DNA of 64,000 nucleotides from NCBI GenBank assembly GCA_017355425.1, contig CP070233.1:4993501-5057500 (forward strand), given 5' to 3'. The DNA is from Dolichospermum sp. DET69. Lineage in GTDB: Bacteria > Cyanobacteriota > Cyanobacteriia > Cyanobacteriales > Nostocaceae. Both the position numbers and the translations under genes were made by a program. Below are positions 51,590 to 61,178 of the stretch, piece by piece (position 1 is the stretch's first letter; the number at the start of each line of letters is the position of its first letter). Under the pieces are notes generated by a model. That model saw only the letters and a list, made by a program, of their open reading frames with translations, was not told where the DNA came from and searched no databases.

Positions 51590-51621
51590 AATTTATCAAA
51601 CTACTATTAGCTAATCAGCTT

Positions 51622-51951
51622 TTAGTATCTGCTGGGTTTGTGAACAAGGAAGCTCATAACTTGACACTGCTTGATGTTGTCAAAACCAACAACACGGATA
51701 TAGCAGTTGCTATACTGAGAACGGCAACCTTGAACTTCGCTTAATACTTCTTGAGTAGTTTTAGCGCCGAACAAAGGCAATTTCCACATTGTCCAATAAA
51801 GTTCTGTAGGTTCAGAAGTTTCGTTGAATTCAATTGCAGGAATGAAACCTTGTGTGATAATGTACTGAACTTGCTTGGCAATTTGCGCGTCAGATAAAGG
51901 GGGAAGATAAGAAAGGGTTTCGTAACGACGCTCTTTAGGTAAAGTTTGCAT
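51622..51951 (-). CDS. rbcS: Ribulose-1,5-bisphosphate carboxylase small subunit
   Basis: 109 residues: [58 protein letters not shown], and the C-terminal [11 protein letters not shown]. Form IB small subunit that caps the L8 core in carboxysomes. It is the last gene of rbcL-rbcX-rbcS. Confidence 0.97.
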   Translation of the reverse strand: MQTLPKERRYETLSYLPPLSDAQIAKQVQYIITQGFIPAIEFNETSEPTELYWTMWKLPLFGAKTTQEVLSEVQGCRSQYSNCYIRVVGFDNIKQCQVMSFLVHKPSRY

Positions 51952-52024
51952 AGTTTTTGGTAAGTGGGGGAGATTTTTTATTATTTGGTTGACAGACTAA
52001 TTGGATAAATTATCCAAATTAGAA

Positions 52025-52405
52025 TTAGATATTATCTGTCTTTGGTGTTTCTGGGCTAGGACTTGATAAGTCTAGTTGCGTAATGCGTTCGAGGTGCTGG
52101 CGACGTTGTTCCATATTGGCTTGCTGAATGCCACTACAAACCATTTCTGGTAAGAATTCTGCCACTTCTGCCGCTATATGTTCCCTAACAGTCATAATCC
52201 GCAAAGCTAAATCTGACTTTTCCAGAAACAGTTCCTCTATATATGCTTCTCCGTCTTGGATTTTTCCAGCGGAGAAGTTTTGCAACCAATGTGCTAGAGG
52301 AGGATTTGTTTCGCCTAACTGTGCCAATACAGTCCTTAACGCCTGATAAGTCAGGTAGCTTTGGAGAGTGTTGGCTGTGTCTTTCGCAATTTGCTTAAAA
52401 TCCAT
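52025..52405 (-). CDS. rbcX: Rubisco assembly chaperone RbcX
   Basis: 126 residues from MDFKQIAKDTANTLQSYLTY at the ATG 52405; an upstream in-frame start at 52438 is unlikely. Helical dimer chaperone with YLTYQALRTVLAQLGETNPP, WLQNFSAGKIQDGEAYIEEL and REHIAAEVAEFLPEMV. It binds the RbcL C-terminal peptide and helps form the RbcL8 core. It lies between rbcL and rbcS, as in other Nostocales. Confidence 0.96.
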   Translation of the reverse strand: MDFKQIAKDTANTLQSYLTYQALRTVLAQLGETNPPLAHWLQNFSAGKIQDGEAYIEELFLEKSDLALRIMTVREHIAAEVAEFLPEMVCSGIQQANMEQRRQHLERITQLDLSSPSPETPKTDNI

Positions 52406-52499
52406 ACTTGACCCAGCCCATAAACAGTAAAAAGTCAAAAGTCAAAAGAAAGAATAATTATTTTTCTTACCTTTTAACTTTTTACTTGTTACTTGAAGA

Positions 52500-53930
52500 T
52501 CAGACGGTATCCATAGCTTCAAACTCGAACTTGATTTCTTTCCACAGTTCGCAAGCAACAGCCAACTCAGGAGACCACTTAGCAGCTTCGCGGATAATAT
52601 CATTACCTTCACGAGCCAAGTTACGACCTTCGTTACGAGCTTGAACAACTGCTTCCAAAGCTACGCGGTTAGCAGTAGCACCAGGAGCGTTACCCCAAGG
52701 ATGTCCGAGAGTACCACCACCGAATTGTAGTACGGAGTCGTCGCCGAAGATTTCTACCAACGCGGGCATATGCCATACGTGGATACCACCGGAAGCAACT
52801 GCCATTACACCAGGTAGAGAAGCCCAGTCTTGGGTAAAGTAAATACCGCGAGACTTGTCTTGCTCAATGTAGTTTTCACGCAATAGGTCAACGAAGCCCA
52901 TTGTGATTCCGCGTTCACCTTCTAACTTACCAACTACTGTACCGGTGTGAATGTGATCACCACCAGACAAGCGGAGAGCTTTAGCCAATACGCGGAAGTG
53001 AATACCGTGGTTCTTCTGACGGTCAATTACAGCGTGCATAGCACGGTGAATGTGCAACAGAATACCGTTATCACGACACCAGCGAGATAATGTGGTGTTA
53101 GCAGTGAAACCTGCGGTCAGGTAATCGTGCATGATGATGGGCTGTTTGAGTTCTTTAGCGTACTCAGCCCGTTGGATCATTTGTTCGCAGGTAGGAGCGG
53201 TAACGTTCAGGTAGTGACCCTTGATTTCGCCGGTTTCTGCTTGTGCCTTGTTGATAGCTTCAGATACAAACAAGAAGCGATCGCGCCATCTTTGGAAAGG
53301 AGCGGAGTTGATGTTTTCGTCGTCTTTGGTGAAGTCCAAACCACCACGTAAACATTCGTAAACTGCGCGTCCGTAGTTTTTAGCGGAAAGACCTAATTTG
53401 GGCTTAATTGTACAACCCAACAGAGGACGACCATACTTATTCAATTTGTCGCGTTCAACTTGAATACCGTGAGGAGGTCCTTGGAAAGTCTTGATGTAAG
53501 CTACAGGGAAACGAATGTCTTCCAAACGTAACGCCCGCAAAGCTTTAAAACCAAATACGTTACCTACGATGGAGGTTAGTACGTTGGTGATAGAACCTTC
53601 TTCAAACAAGTCCAAAGGATAAGCAACATAACAAATATATTGGTTATCTTCACCAGGAACTGGTTCGATATCATAACAACGACCTTTGTAGCGATCTAGG
53701 TCGGTCAACAAGTCTGTCCATACTGTTGTCCAAGTACCAGTAGAAGACTCAGCAGCTACAGCCGCACCAGCTTCTTCTGGGGGAACTCCGGGTTGGGGAG
53801 TCATCCGGAAAGCTGCTAAAAGATCTGTATCTTTAGGTGTGTAGTCAGGTGTGTAATAAGTTAATCTGTAATCTTTAACCCCAGCTTGATACCCAGACTT
53901 AGCCTGAGTCTTAGTTTGCGCGTAAGACAT
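52500..53930 (-). CDS. rbcL: Ribulose-1,5-bisphosphate carboxylase large subunit
   Basis: 476 residues from [20 protein letters not shown] at the ATG 53930. Active-site motifs are intact: [14 protein letters not shown] with the carbamylated Lys and metal-binding Asp-Glu, [58 protein letters not shown]. The C-terminal FEFEAMDTV matches the RbcX-binding type. It catalyses CO2 fixation on RuBP in carboxysomes. Confidence 0.98.
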   Translation of the reverse strand: MSYAQTKTQAKSGYQAGVKDYRLTYYTPDYTPKDTDLLAAFRMTPQPGVPPEEAGAAVAAESSTGTWTTVWTDLLTDLDRYKGRCYDIEPVPGEDNQYICYVAYPLDLFEEGSITNVLTSIVGNVFGFKALRALRLEDIRFPVAYIKTFQGPPHGIQVERDKLNKYGRPLLGCTIKPKLGLSAKNYGRAVYECLRGGLDFTKDDENINSAPFQRWRDRFLFVSEAINKAQAETGEIKGHYLNVTAPTCEQMIQRAEYAKELKQPIIMHDYLTAGFTANTTLSRWCRDNGILLHIHRAMHAVIDRQKNHGIHFRVLAKALRLSGGDHIHTGTVVGKLEGERGITMGFVDLLRENYIEQDKSRGIYFTQDWASLPGVMAVASGGIHVWHMPALVEIFGDDSVLQFGGGTLGHPWGNAPGATANRVALEAVVQARNEGRNLAREGNDIIREAAKWSPELAVACELWKEIKFEFEAMDTV

Positions 53931-54788
53931 ATTTTTCTTCCAAGAAGTCTTTCTTTTTACTATCAAATCACGTTATGTGCCACTTCTTCCCATTCTTACT
54001 CTTAATTCATTCTTAATGAAGTCATAAGTTTTGCTTATAGTTTGGGGCGATAGGACTCTATGGTGGCAGTATGACTCCTGCACAAACTAAGTTGCGGTAA
54101 CTGCTACTGCAACAAGTTATTTACCATATTTTCAGACGTACTATTTGACGCTGTTATTTGTCGTCCCAGGAATACAAAATCTTTTCATCTTGAGTTTGCA
54201 TACCCTACTAAATCTACTAAGACGGGTTTAGTTAGGGGATGAGCAAGAAAAGAAGAAACTGCACATCACGGAATTTGTAGCTTACCCCACACTATATCAA
54301 TAATTCAATAAGTTATTTGACGAATTTTTTTCAGTGATCTATTTAAATTTGTTATTACAGAAAAATTTAACATTTTGTTAAGATTGCTTTACAAATTTGT
54401 ATATCTCAAGTAAATTTTCATTCATAAATTCGGCAATACCTGTAAATGTATTATCTATTACTTAAAAGGCTTTGTATTATAAATCTGGTAAGCCCAAATG
54501 CAATTATTTCGCTTCAACAAACCACATAGACACAGAGAAAGATAGAAAAGATATCTCTACATCTTATCGAGGATTTATTCATATTTTAACAGGGCGTAAG
54601 TATATATTCTGTGCTATTTCTAGTCTCAAGTAAATTATTCATTTTTACATCAGATGTTGATGACTAAAAAATTTTTGAGGCGTTTGTGGAATAGATCATT
54701 TGCGTGTAGTAGTTAAATTGGGAGATTACACGAGCTTATCTCCACTTGAGGGTAAATTTTGAGTTTTGTATCATAAGAGAGTCAAGAA
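53931..54788. promoter_or_regulatory. Long rbcL upstream region
   Basis: 858 AT-rich bases between divergent rbcL and the GHKL ATPase gene. The rbc operon of heterocystous species has a long leader, so this should include the rbc promoter and regulator sites. I could not pick out a convincing NtcA or LysR-type motif by eye, and there is no coding frame or RNA gene. Confidence 0.4.
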
Positions 54789-57700
54789 ATGATTACACCC
54801 AAACAAATTATTGAAGATATCCGTAAAAACACTTATGGAATTGGCTTACAGACTGACCAAGCTGCTCAAGCAGTTATTGACAGCATCAGAAAAAGTCTGA
54901 ACAGCGCACTCGAACGACTTTCAATAGACCTTTATTCTAAAGAAACTCATTTTGTATTAGAACTTATTCAAAATGCAGACGATAACCAATATCAAAATGA
55001 AGTTATTCCTACATTAAGTTTAACGATAGAAGCAGAAAAAATTATTGTTCAAAACAATGAAATTGGATTTAGTGAGGATAATGTCAGAGCTATTTGTAAT
55101 GTAGGACGTAGTACAAAAACTAAGGTAGAAGGATACATTGGTGAAAAAGGAATAGGATTTAAATCAGTATTTCGTATTAGTGATGAACCTCAAATCTTTT
55201 CCAATGAATTTCAGTTCCATTTTCAGACCCAAGATGATGAAAATAAATTAGGGTTTGTGACTCCTTATTGGATTGAAACAGTTCCTGACTATGTTGATTC
55301 TAATTTAACTAATATTATTTTACCACTTCGAGAATCAGCTAAAGATGATTTAGGAAAATTAGGTGAAATTGAACATACATTGATTCTCTTTTTGCGCCAA
55401 CTTAAAACCGTTAAAATAGATAATATAGTTGACGATAAATTTCACCAAATTACACGTTTAGATAAGGATGAAAAGATAGAAATACAAGAAACAACAGAAT
55501 CGGGATTAAAAACACATTGCTATAAATTAGTTAAAAAAGGTTTAATTGTACCCGAATCTATTCAAGAATCAAAAAGAGAAAATATCAAATCTACTGAGCT
55601 AATTCTTGGCTTTAGCTTGCAAGAAGATGGTTCAGCAGATACCAGATTAGAACAAAAAGTTTTTGCTTTTCTTCCTACCCGCAGTTATGGATTTAAGTTT
55701 TTGATTCAAGCTGATTTTCTAGTTCCAGCTAACCGGGAAGATATTCACAAAGATACACAATGGAATAAATGGATTAGAGATAATATTGCAAGTACATTTT
55801 TGTTCGCTATAGAGAAATTTAAACAAGATAGTAATTTGCAAAAAACCTATTATGATTATATCCCACTTCATAGCGAAGTTAAAGATGAGTTTTTTGCTTC
55901 TGTAGTTAGCGAAATTCATAATCAACTAAAAGTCAGTAAATGTATTTTAAGTGAATCAGGAAAATGGCAAATTCCCGCTCATGTTGTGCAGGTAGATGAG
56001 CAGGTTAGGAAATTAATTTCTAATACTGATTTACAAGAATTACTCAACAAAGAGTATATCCATCCTCAAGTTAAAGCTAAATTCGATCTTCTTGAATCTC
56101 TTGGGGTTAAAGAATTTAGCTTTGATGATTTATTGCAGTTTTTACAGAATAATGAATGGTTACAGAAACAAAGCGATAATTGGTTTATAAAGCTCTATAC
56201 TTACCTAAACAATCGTAACTCAACTGATTACTCAGAGTTACCCAGAATTAAGAAATTAAAGATTATTCCCTTAGAAAATAACGAATTAGCTTCAACTGCT
56301 GAGACATCAATATTTTTTCCATTTAATAATGCTGGAGAATATAGTTTTGAACTGCAATTTATTAAGAGAACGCTTTTAGAGCCAATTCCTAAGTCTGCTG
56401 TAACAGAATTTCTCAAAAAATTGGGTGTTCAGAATGCTTCGTGTTATGAAATTATCGAAAATCATATCTTACCCCTTTATAAAGGAGATAGTTGGAAAAG
56501 TAAAGCTAATCAGCTTTTAGGATATATTTGTTATATAAAAGACAACTTATTGGAATATGAAAAAGAGTTTAACAGAAGAAAAAATCCTTATCCTTACTCA
56601 TATCTCAAAGAAGAGCCTCTAAAAACTTTGAAAGAATTGCTATTGATAAAAACCGATAAAAATAGCTATTCTCGTCCAGCAAATGTTTATCTTTCTGCTA
56701 GTTATGGGAATCCAAACGAATTGGAAACATTATTCTTAGGAATACAAGATGTCTGGTTTGTATCACCAGAGTATATTCAATATTTAATGCAAATTGAAAA
56801 TCCTAGCGAAAAAGCAGAAAAAACTAGAGAGTGGAGAGAGTTTTTTATTAAGTTAGGAGTACATACTGTACCAAAAATAGATGTCAAAATACAAACTGCA
56901 CGTGGACGGTCTAATCAAAAAATAGATTATTCCCGAGAATACCCTATTTATAGTTCACCTCACATAATAAGAATTTTAGAAACCAAAAATGTAGATAAAA
57001 ATCAGAAATTGGCTAAACTTTTAGATAGTAATTGGGACTATTACAAGCAGTATAAATCTTGGCGAAATTATGCTTATGCTAATGGTGGTTTTTCTCCCTA
57101 CAGTTCTAATGATGCAGATTGGTTTACCAAAATTAAAACAGCAGTTTGGCTTCCTACGACAAAAGGCAAGTTAGCTAATCCTTCTGAAATTTTTCTGGAT
57201 AAAACAGAAACAGGTGCAATACTAGGAGATAGTGTTTCATACTTAGCTATTACTTTCAATAATCCAGATTTTATTAAAGACTTGGGAATAAAAGATAAAA
57301 TAACTGATCCCAAAGATTATGCTGATTGGTTGCTGGTATTATCCCGTAAAAAAGAACTTGATGAAAAAGATGAGGAATTAGTTCTCAAAATTTATCAGGA
57401 ATTAAATAAACCGGATATTACATCAAAAAAATGGTGGAAAAGCTTTATCGGTGAAAAAATATTTTGGACAAATAAAAAAATATTCTACACAGCTAGTAAA
57501 GTTTTGATAAATGATCATGATGAGGTTTATGAATTGTTTAAAGATAATCCTCAGATAGCTTTTCTCAAACTCCCCTCAAATTATTATCCTAAACTTCAAC
57601 ACTTTATCAAAGCGACTGGTATTCGCTATCTTTCACAGATTATTAAGACTGAATTAGCAATTGGAGAAGTACCAAAAGTTGAGGAAGAAAACCTGACTAA

Positions 57701-58877
57701 GCAAATTAAAGCTTTGACACCTTACATTTTACGTTATCTTTACCAAGAAGAACAGGAAATTTACCAACAGCTTAAAACCAATCACACCCTAATACAACTC
57801 AAAGATTTAGTGTGTTATCGGTTGGAAAAGCTGCAAATTAAATATCTTCTTGATCAGCAATCAGCATATACTCAAAGAAGTGCTTTTTTGGATAATGGAA
57901 ATCTCTACATCCAATCAGATAGTTTATCAAATACAGATGATTTAGCTTTAGAAATTTCTCAATTATTTGGTAATCCCAAGGGATTAGATAATTTCTTGAG
58001 TTTGCTATTTGAGAAAGGAACACCAGAAAAAATTGATAGCTTCATGAAAGCAAAAAAGATCCAATTACTACCTAATGAAGAAAAGGATTGGTTTGAGAAC
58101 TCAAATATTTATCTAGGAGAAACTAACTTTATAGAAATAACAGCAGAAAATAATCAAAGCATTGAGTTTACAGCGAACAAACATCAAAAAATAGAGCAAG
58201 ATAACTGTTTAGCTCAATCAGAATTAACAACTATATCTCTCAAAGATGAAGTATTTGATGATGCTCAATGGCAACCTGAGTGTGAACCTAGAGAAATTCT
58301 AGACATTGAGGTTGTTCAATGGACAAATGTACCTAATTCAGATACTATTTCTTTGAGTAGTAGCCAATCTGAATTACCGTCAAGTCCACCAATGATTCAA
58401 TTAATCAGAGAACTACGAACAATAGATAGAGATGAGCCGATTGAAAAGCCTAAACTAAGTGGTATTTGGGGTGAGAAATTTGCTGTTGAATATTTAAAGC
58501 GCAAGTTTATTGGTAAGTATTTCCAAGGAAATTTTGAAGAAAATAAAGACGGATTTTTTATCAAAATCAATAGTCAAATAGTAGTTGAAGTTCAGTGGTT
58601 AAACAAAACTCAAGAAACAACAGGATACGATATTAAATTAATTGAAAATGGTCGAGAAGATTACATAGAGGTTAAGTCTAGTCAACCTGGAGCAAAAAAA
58701 TTGATCAAGCTATCAGGTACTCAATGGAAATTAGCTGATGATTTGGGAGAAAACTTTCATATATATCGAGTTTATGATGCTGGAACTCAACAAGCTACAC
58801 TTATTGATATTTGTAATCCCACACAACTTTTTTCTGAAGGTAGTCTCCGTATAGATTCTATTTGTTTGCGGATTTAG
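54789..58877 (+). CDS. Large sacsin-like GHKL ATPase with C-terminal DUF3883/NOV domain
   Basis: 1362 residues. The N-terminal HSP90/histidine-kinase-like ATPase (about 1-250) has N-box E58-L-I-Q-N-A-D-D-N, NNEIGFSEDNVRAICNVGRS and GEKGIGFKSVF. A long helical middle (about 300-1150) has no recognised domain. The C-terminus (about 1220-1350, GIWGEKFAVEYLKRKFIGKY...GYDIKL...DYIEVKSS) is a DUF3883 domain with a D...E-x-K nuclease-like motif at about 1294-1296. Such proteins occur in defence islands. No helicase or methylase partner is adjacent; a purine-rich AAGAGAGTCAAGAA precedes the ATG. Confidence 0.85.
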   Translation: MITPKQIIEDIRKNTYGIGLQTDQAAQAVIDSIRKSLNSALERLSIDLYSKETHFVLELIQNADDNQYQNEVIPTLSLTIEAEKIIVQNNEIGFSEDNVRAICNVGRSTKTKVEGYIGEKGIGFKSVFRISDEPQIFSNEFQFHFQTQDDENKLGFVTPYWIETVPDYVDSNLTNIILPLRESAKDDLGKLGEIEHTLILFLRQLKTVKIDNIVDDKFHQITRLDKDEKIEIQETTESGLKTHCYKLVKKGLIVPESIQESKRENIKSTELILGFSLQEDGSADTRLEQKVFAFLPTRSYGFKFLIQADFLVPANREDIHKDTQWNKWIRDNIASTFLFAIEKFKQDSNLQKTYYDYIPLHSEVKDEFFASVVSEIHNQLKVSKCILSESGKWQIPAHVVQVDEQVRKLISNTDLQELLNKEYIHPQVKAKFDLLESLGVKEFSFDDLLQFLQNNEWLQKQSDNWFIKLYTYLNNRNSTDYSELPRIKKLKIIPLENNELASTAETSIFFPFNNAGEYSFELQFIKRTLLEPIPKSAVTEFLKKLGVQNASCYEIIENHILPLYKGDSWKSKANQLLGYICYIKDNLLEYEKEFNRRKNPYPYSYLKEEPLKTLKELLLIKTDKNSYSRPANVYLSASYGNPNELETLFLGIQDVWFVSPEYIQYLMQIENPSEKAEKTREWREFFIKLGVHTVPKIDVKIQTARGRSNQKIDYSREYPIYSSPHIIRILETKNVDKNQKLAKLLDSNWDYYKQYKSWRNYAYANGGFSPYSSNDADWFTKIKTAVWLPTTKGKLANPSEIFLDKTETGAILGDSVSYLAITFNNPDFIKDLGIKDKITDPKDYADWLLVLSRKKELDEKDEELVLKIYQELNKPDITSKKWWKSFIGEKIFWTNKKIFYTASKVLINDHDEVYELFKDNPQIAFLKLPSNYYPKLQHFIKATGIRYLSQIIKTELAIGEVPKVEEENLTKQIKALTPYILRYLYQEEQEIYQQLKTNHTLIQLKDLVCYRLEKLQIKYLLDQQSAYTQRSAFLDNGNLYIQSDSLSNTDDLALEISQLFGNPKGLDNFLSLLFEKGTPEKIDSFMKAKKIQLLPNEEKDWFENSNIYLGETNFIEITAENNQSIEFTANKHQKIEQDNCLAQSELTTISLKDEVFDDAQWQPECEPREILDIEVVQWTNVPNSDTISLSSSQSELPSSPPMIQLIRELRTIDRDEPIEKPKLSGIWGEKFAVEYLKRKFIGKYFQGNFEENKDGFFIKINSQIVVEVQWLNKTQETTGYDIKLIENGREDYIEVKSSQPGAKKLIKLSGTQWKLADDLGENFHIYRVYDAGTQQATLIDICNPTQLFSEGSLRIDSICLRI

Positions 58878-58954
58878 AGATTAAAATAGCCCTAACAACA
58901 GATGATAGATTACTCAAAAAAGCTATTGAAAGTTTGTTTTTAATCAGCAATTAA
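58868..58954 (+). pseudogene. PIN-domain (VapC-like) C-terminal fragment
   Basis: In a frame other than that of the preceding gene, ADLEIKIALTTDDRLLKKAI then ESLFLISN reads like the end of a PIN-domain toxin (the TTDDRLLK acidic motif). It has no start, and its last 15 bases overlap the truncated gene on the other strand. Confidence 0.5.
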
Positions 58955-59188
58955 AGGTATATTAATTGCCTGCGCTATTCTGCCCACACTGTAAAACATT
59001 TCCGTAGCAGTGAGAAAACCATAGTCAGGTAAACCCAAAGTAGAAGCAGCAATCCCAAAACCACTGGTAGCAGCCACATCAAAACCCGTCTTTTCCACCA
59101 TTTTTGCACTCAAGCAGTCATAAACACCAGGAATAACGATAATTTCAGGACGTGCCAATAATTCGCGCAGTTTTTGAGCAGCAGACAT
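58940..59188 (-). pseudogene. Isocitrate lyase/PEP mutase family, N-terminal fragment
   Basis: About 82 codons from MSAAQKLRELLARPEIIVIP, then GVYDCLSAKMVEKTGFDVAA, TSGFGIAASTLGLPDYGFLT and INIPLIAD, after which a stop follows directly. Family members are about 280-290 residues, with the Mg-binding D-x-D-x-G-Y starting exactly where this one ends. Three-quarters of the gene is gone, replaced by the junction with the PIN fragment. Another ATG at 59224 is in frame. Confidence 0.8.
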
Positions 59189-59340
59189 ACAACTAACTAT
59201 AAATGGACTATTTTGAGAATACAATAAATATTGTCAAAACGTTTTAGGAAACTCACATAAATTTTTCTGTATTTCCTCCTTGATATCTTGGCGCGAAATA
59301 AAATTAAATCTTTTTCATTTCATATTTAAATTAATCACAA

Positions 59341-60762
59341 ATGAGTAAACCAATAGAAGTCCGCAACCCTCGCACAGGTAAATTTGATTATGTCATCGTT
59401 CCTCCACCACCAAAATTACTTTCCCAACAATGTCACAGGCTGCGGAGAGGACAAGTTATCTGGCAAAAATTAGGAGTTGAAGGCAGAATTGCCGCGTTAA
59501 AAGCCTGGAAACAAGCTATATTAGCAGAACGAACTTTATTAACCGAAGCTTTAGTTAGTGATACAGGGAGATTATCAACATCAATTTTAGAAGTAGATTC
59601 ATTTATTTCTAGTATTGATAAATGGTGTAATTTAGCTCCACAATTACTGCAAGGGACAGCTAAAAATACATCTATTCCTTTTATCGCTTTACAACAAACT
59701 GCTGTTCCTTATGCTCTTGTCGGAGTAATTAGTCCTTGGAATTTCCCCCTATTGTTATCTACAATTGATACAATTCCGGCTTTACTAGCGGGTTGTGCAG
59801 TAATAGTTAAACCCAGTGAAATTACCCCCCGTTTTGTTGCTCCTTTGATGACCATATTAAATACTATTCCGCAATTACGTGATGTCTTAAACTTTGTCGA
59901 AGGAGCAGGACAAACAGGAGCAGATTTAATAGAAGATGTAGATTTAATTTGTTTTACAGGTAGTATAGAAACTGGGCATTTAGTTGCAGAAGCAGCAGCG
60001 CAAAAATTTATTCCTGCCTTTTTAGAATTAGGTGGAAAAGACCCAGCGATTGTTTTAGAGTCAGCAGATTTAGATTTAGCAACTTCAGCAATTTTGTGGG
60101 CTTCTGTAGCTAATACGGGACAATCATGTTCAGCGATTGAAAGAATATATGTTGCTGAATCTATATTTGAAGAATTTTATCATCAATTAGTTACTAAAGC
60201 TCATCAATTAAAACTGGCATACCCGACTATGGAAAGTGGAGAACTTGGTCCGATTATTTCCGAGAAACAAGCAGCTATTATTAATGATCATCTACAAGAT
60301 GCCATTTCTAAAGGGGCAGTAATTCACTGTGGTGGTAAAGTAGAAGAATTAGGTGGTGGTTGGTGGTGTCGTCCCACAGTTATGACTGAAGTGAATCATT
60401 CTATGAAAATTATGACTGAAGAAACATTTGGGCCAATCATGCCAGTTATGCCTTTTTCTACCATTGAAGAAGCGATAAATTTAGCTAATGATTGCATCTA
60501 TGGACTTAGTGCTGCTGTATTTACAGAATCTGAAGAACTAGCTATAGAAGTTGCTGATAAAATAGAAGCGGGTGTTATTAGTATTAATGATGCCGGATTA
60601 ACTTCATTAATTAACGAAGGAGAAAGAAATGCATATAAATTTTCTGGACTGGGAGGTTCACGGATCGGTACAATAGGATTAAAACGCTTTTTGCGAAAAA
60701 AAGCATTGTTAATTAAAACTAACTCTAATAAAGACCCTTGGTGGTTTAATGATGAGGTTTAG
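59341..60762 (+). CDS. Aldehyde dehydrogenase family protein
   Basis: 473 residues. NAD(P)-dependent oxidation of an aldehyde: VISPWNFPLLLSTIDTIPAL, the Rossmann CFTGSIETGHLVAEAA, catalytic Glu in FLELGGKDPAIVLE, catalytic Cys in NTGQSCSAIERIY, MTEETFGPIMPV. Substrate not predictable; the neighbouring PEP-mutase-like fragment suggests a former small catabolic cluster. The 3' end overlaps the next small gene by 14 bases. Confidence 0.93.
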   Translation: MSKPIEVRNPRTGKFDYVIVPPPPKLLSQQCHRLRRGQVIWQKLGVEGRIAALKAWKQAILAERTLLTEALVSDTGRLSTSILEVDSFISSIDKWCNLAPQLLQGTAKNTSIPFIALQQTAVPYALVGVISPWNFPLLLSTIDTIPALLAGCAVIVKPSEITPRFVAPLMTILNTIPQLRDVLNFVEGAGQTGADLIEDVDLICFTGSIETGHLVAEAAAQKFIPAFLELGGKDPAIVLESADLDLATSAILWASVANTGQSCSAIERIYVAESIFEEFYHQLVTKAHQLKLAYPTMESGELGPIISEKQAAIINDHLQDAISKGAVIHCGGKVEELGGGWWCRPTVMTEVNHSMKIMTEETFGPIMPVMPFSTIEEAINLANDCIYGLSAAVFTESEELAIEVADKIEAGVISINDAGLTSLINEGERNAYKFSGLGGSRIGTIGLKRFLRKKALLIKTNSNKDPWWFNDEV

Positions 60763-61012
60763 TAAGCATTTTCCAGCCTTATACAAAGATCAGAAAATTT
60801 GGTTTGATACTGAACGGATTGCAGGTAAAGCTTGGGAAGTTGATGATTCTACAGTAATGTTGTATTTTAGTTATAAATCATTTCCAGGGATGTATTTATA
60901 TGAAATTATCCATATTAGTGCAGATAATAACTATCGCGCTCGGACTTGGCATTGGTTTAAAGATCATCAAATTTACCAACGCACTTTAGTGCAAGAAGAA
61001 AGGGTAAAATAG
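60749..61012 (+). CDS. Small hypothetical protein overlapping the aldehyde dehydrogenase gene
   Basis: 87 residues starting ATGATG (MMRFSKHFPALYKDQKIWFD), with TERIAGKAWEVDDSTVMLYF and YLYEIIHISADNNYRARTWH. Mixed alpha/beta, no signal or membrane segment. The start lies inside the ALDH 3' end, implying translational coupling. Family not recognised; followed directly by an interspersed repeat. Confidence 0.6.
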   Translation: MMRFSKHFPALYKDQKIWFDTERIAGKAWEVDDSTVMLYFSYKSFPGMYLYEIIHISADNNYRARTWHWFKDHQIYQRTLVQEERVK

Positions 61013-61020
61013 GAATTCTA

Positions 61021-61149
61021 TTATCCCAAAATTTCTTGTGGTGCGGGCCGAAAAGTTCCCTAATAATACAAGGACGGGCAAGATGCCCATCCCACAGGAT
61101 TGGATAGCGACGCGCTGCTGCCCGCAGTTCATTTCTTTTGTGTAGTTCT
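61021..61149. repeat. Dispersed repeat, copy 4 (inverted)
   Basis: Reverse complement of the family at 5414, 16879 and 41816: CCCAAAATTTCTTGTGGTGC, GTCCCTAATAATAC-type block, GATGCCCATCCCA, GCTGCTGCCCGCAGTTCAT and TTTTGTGTAGTTCT. Confidence 0.78.
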
Positions 61150-61178
61150 TTTGTTCATGATGACGAAAGGTTGCAAAT

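Noticed and set aside
53931-54788. NtcA (GTA-N8-TAC) site upstream of rbcL
   Set aside because: No exact match found by eye; partial matches have the wrong spacing.
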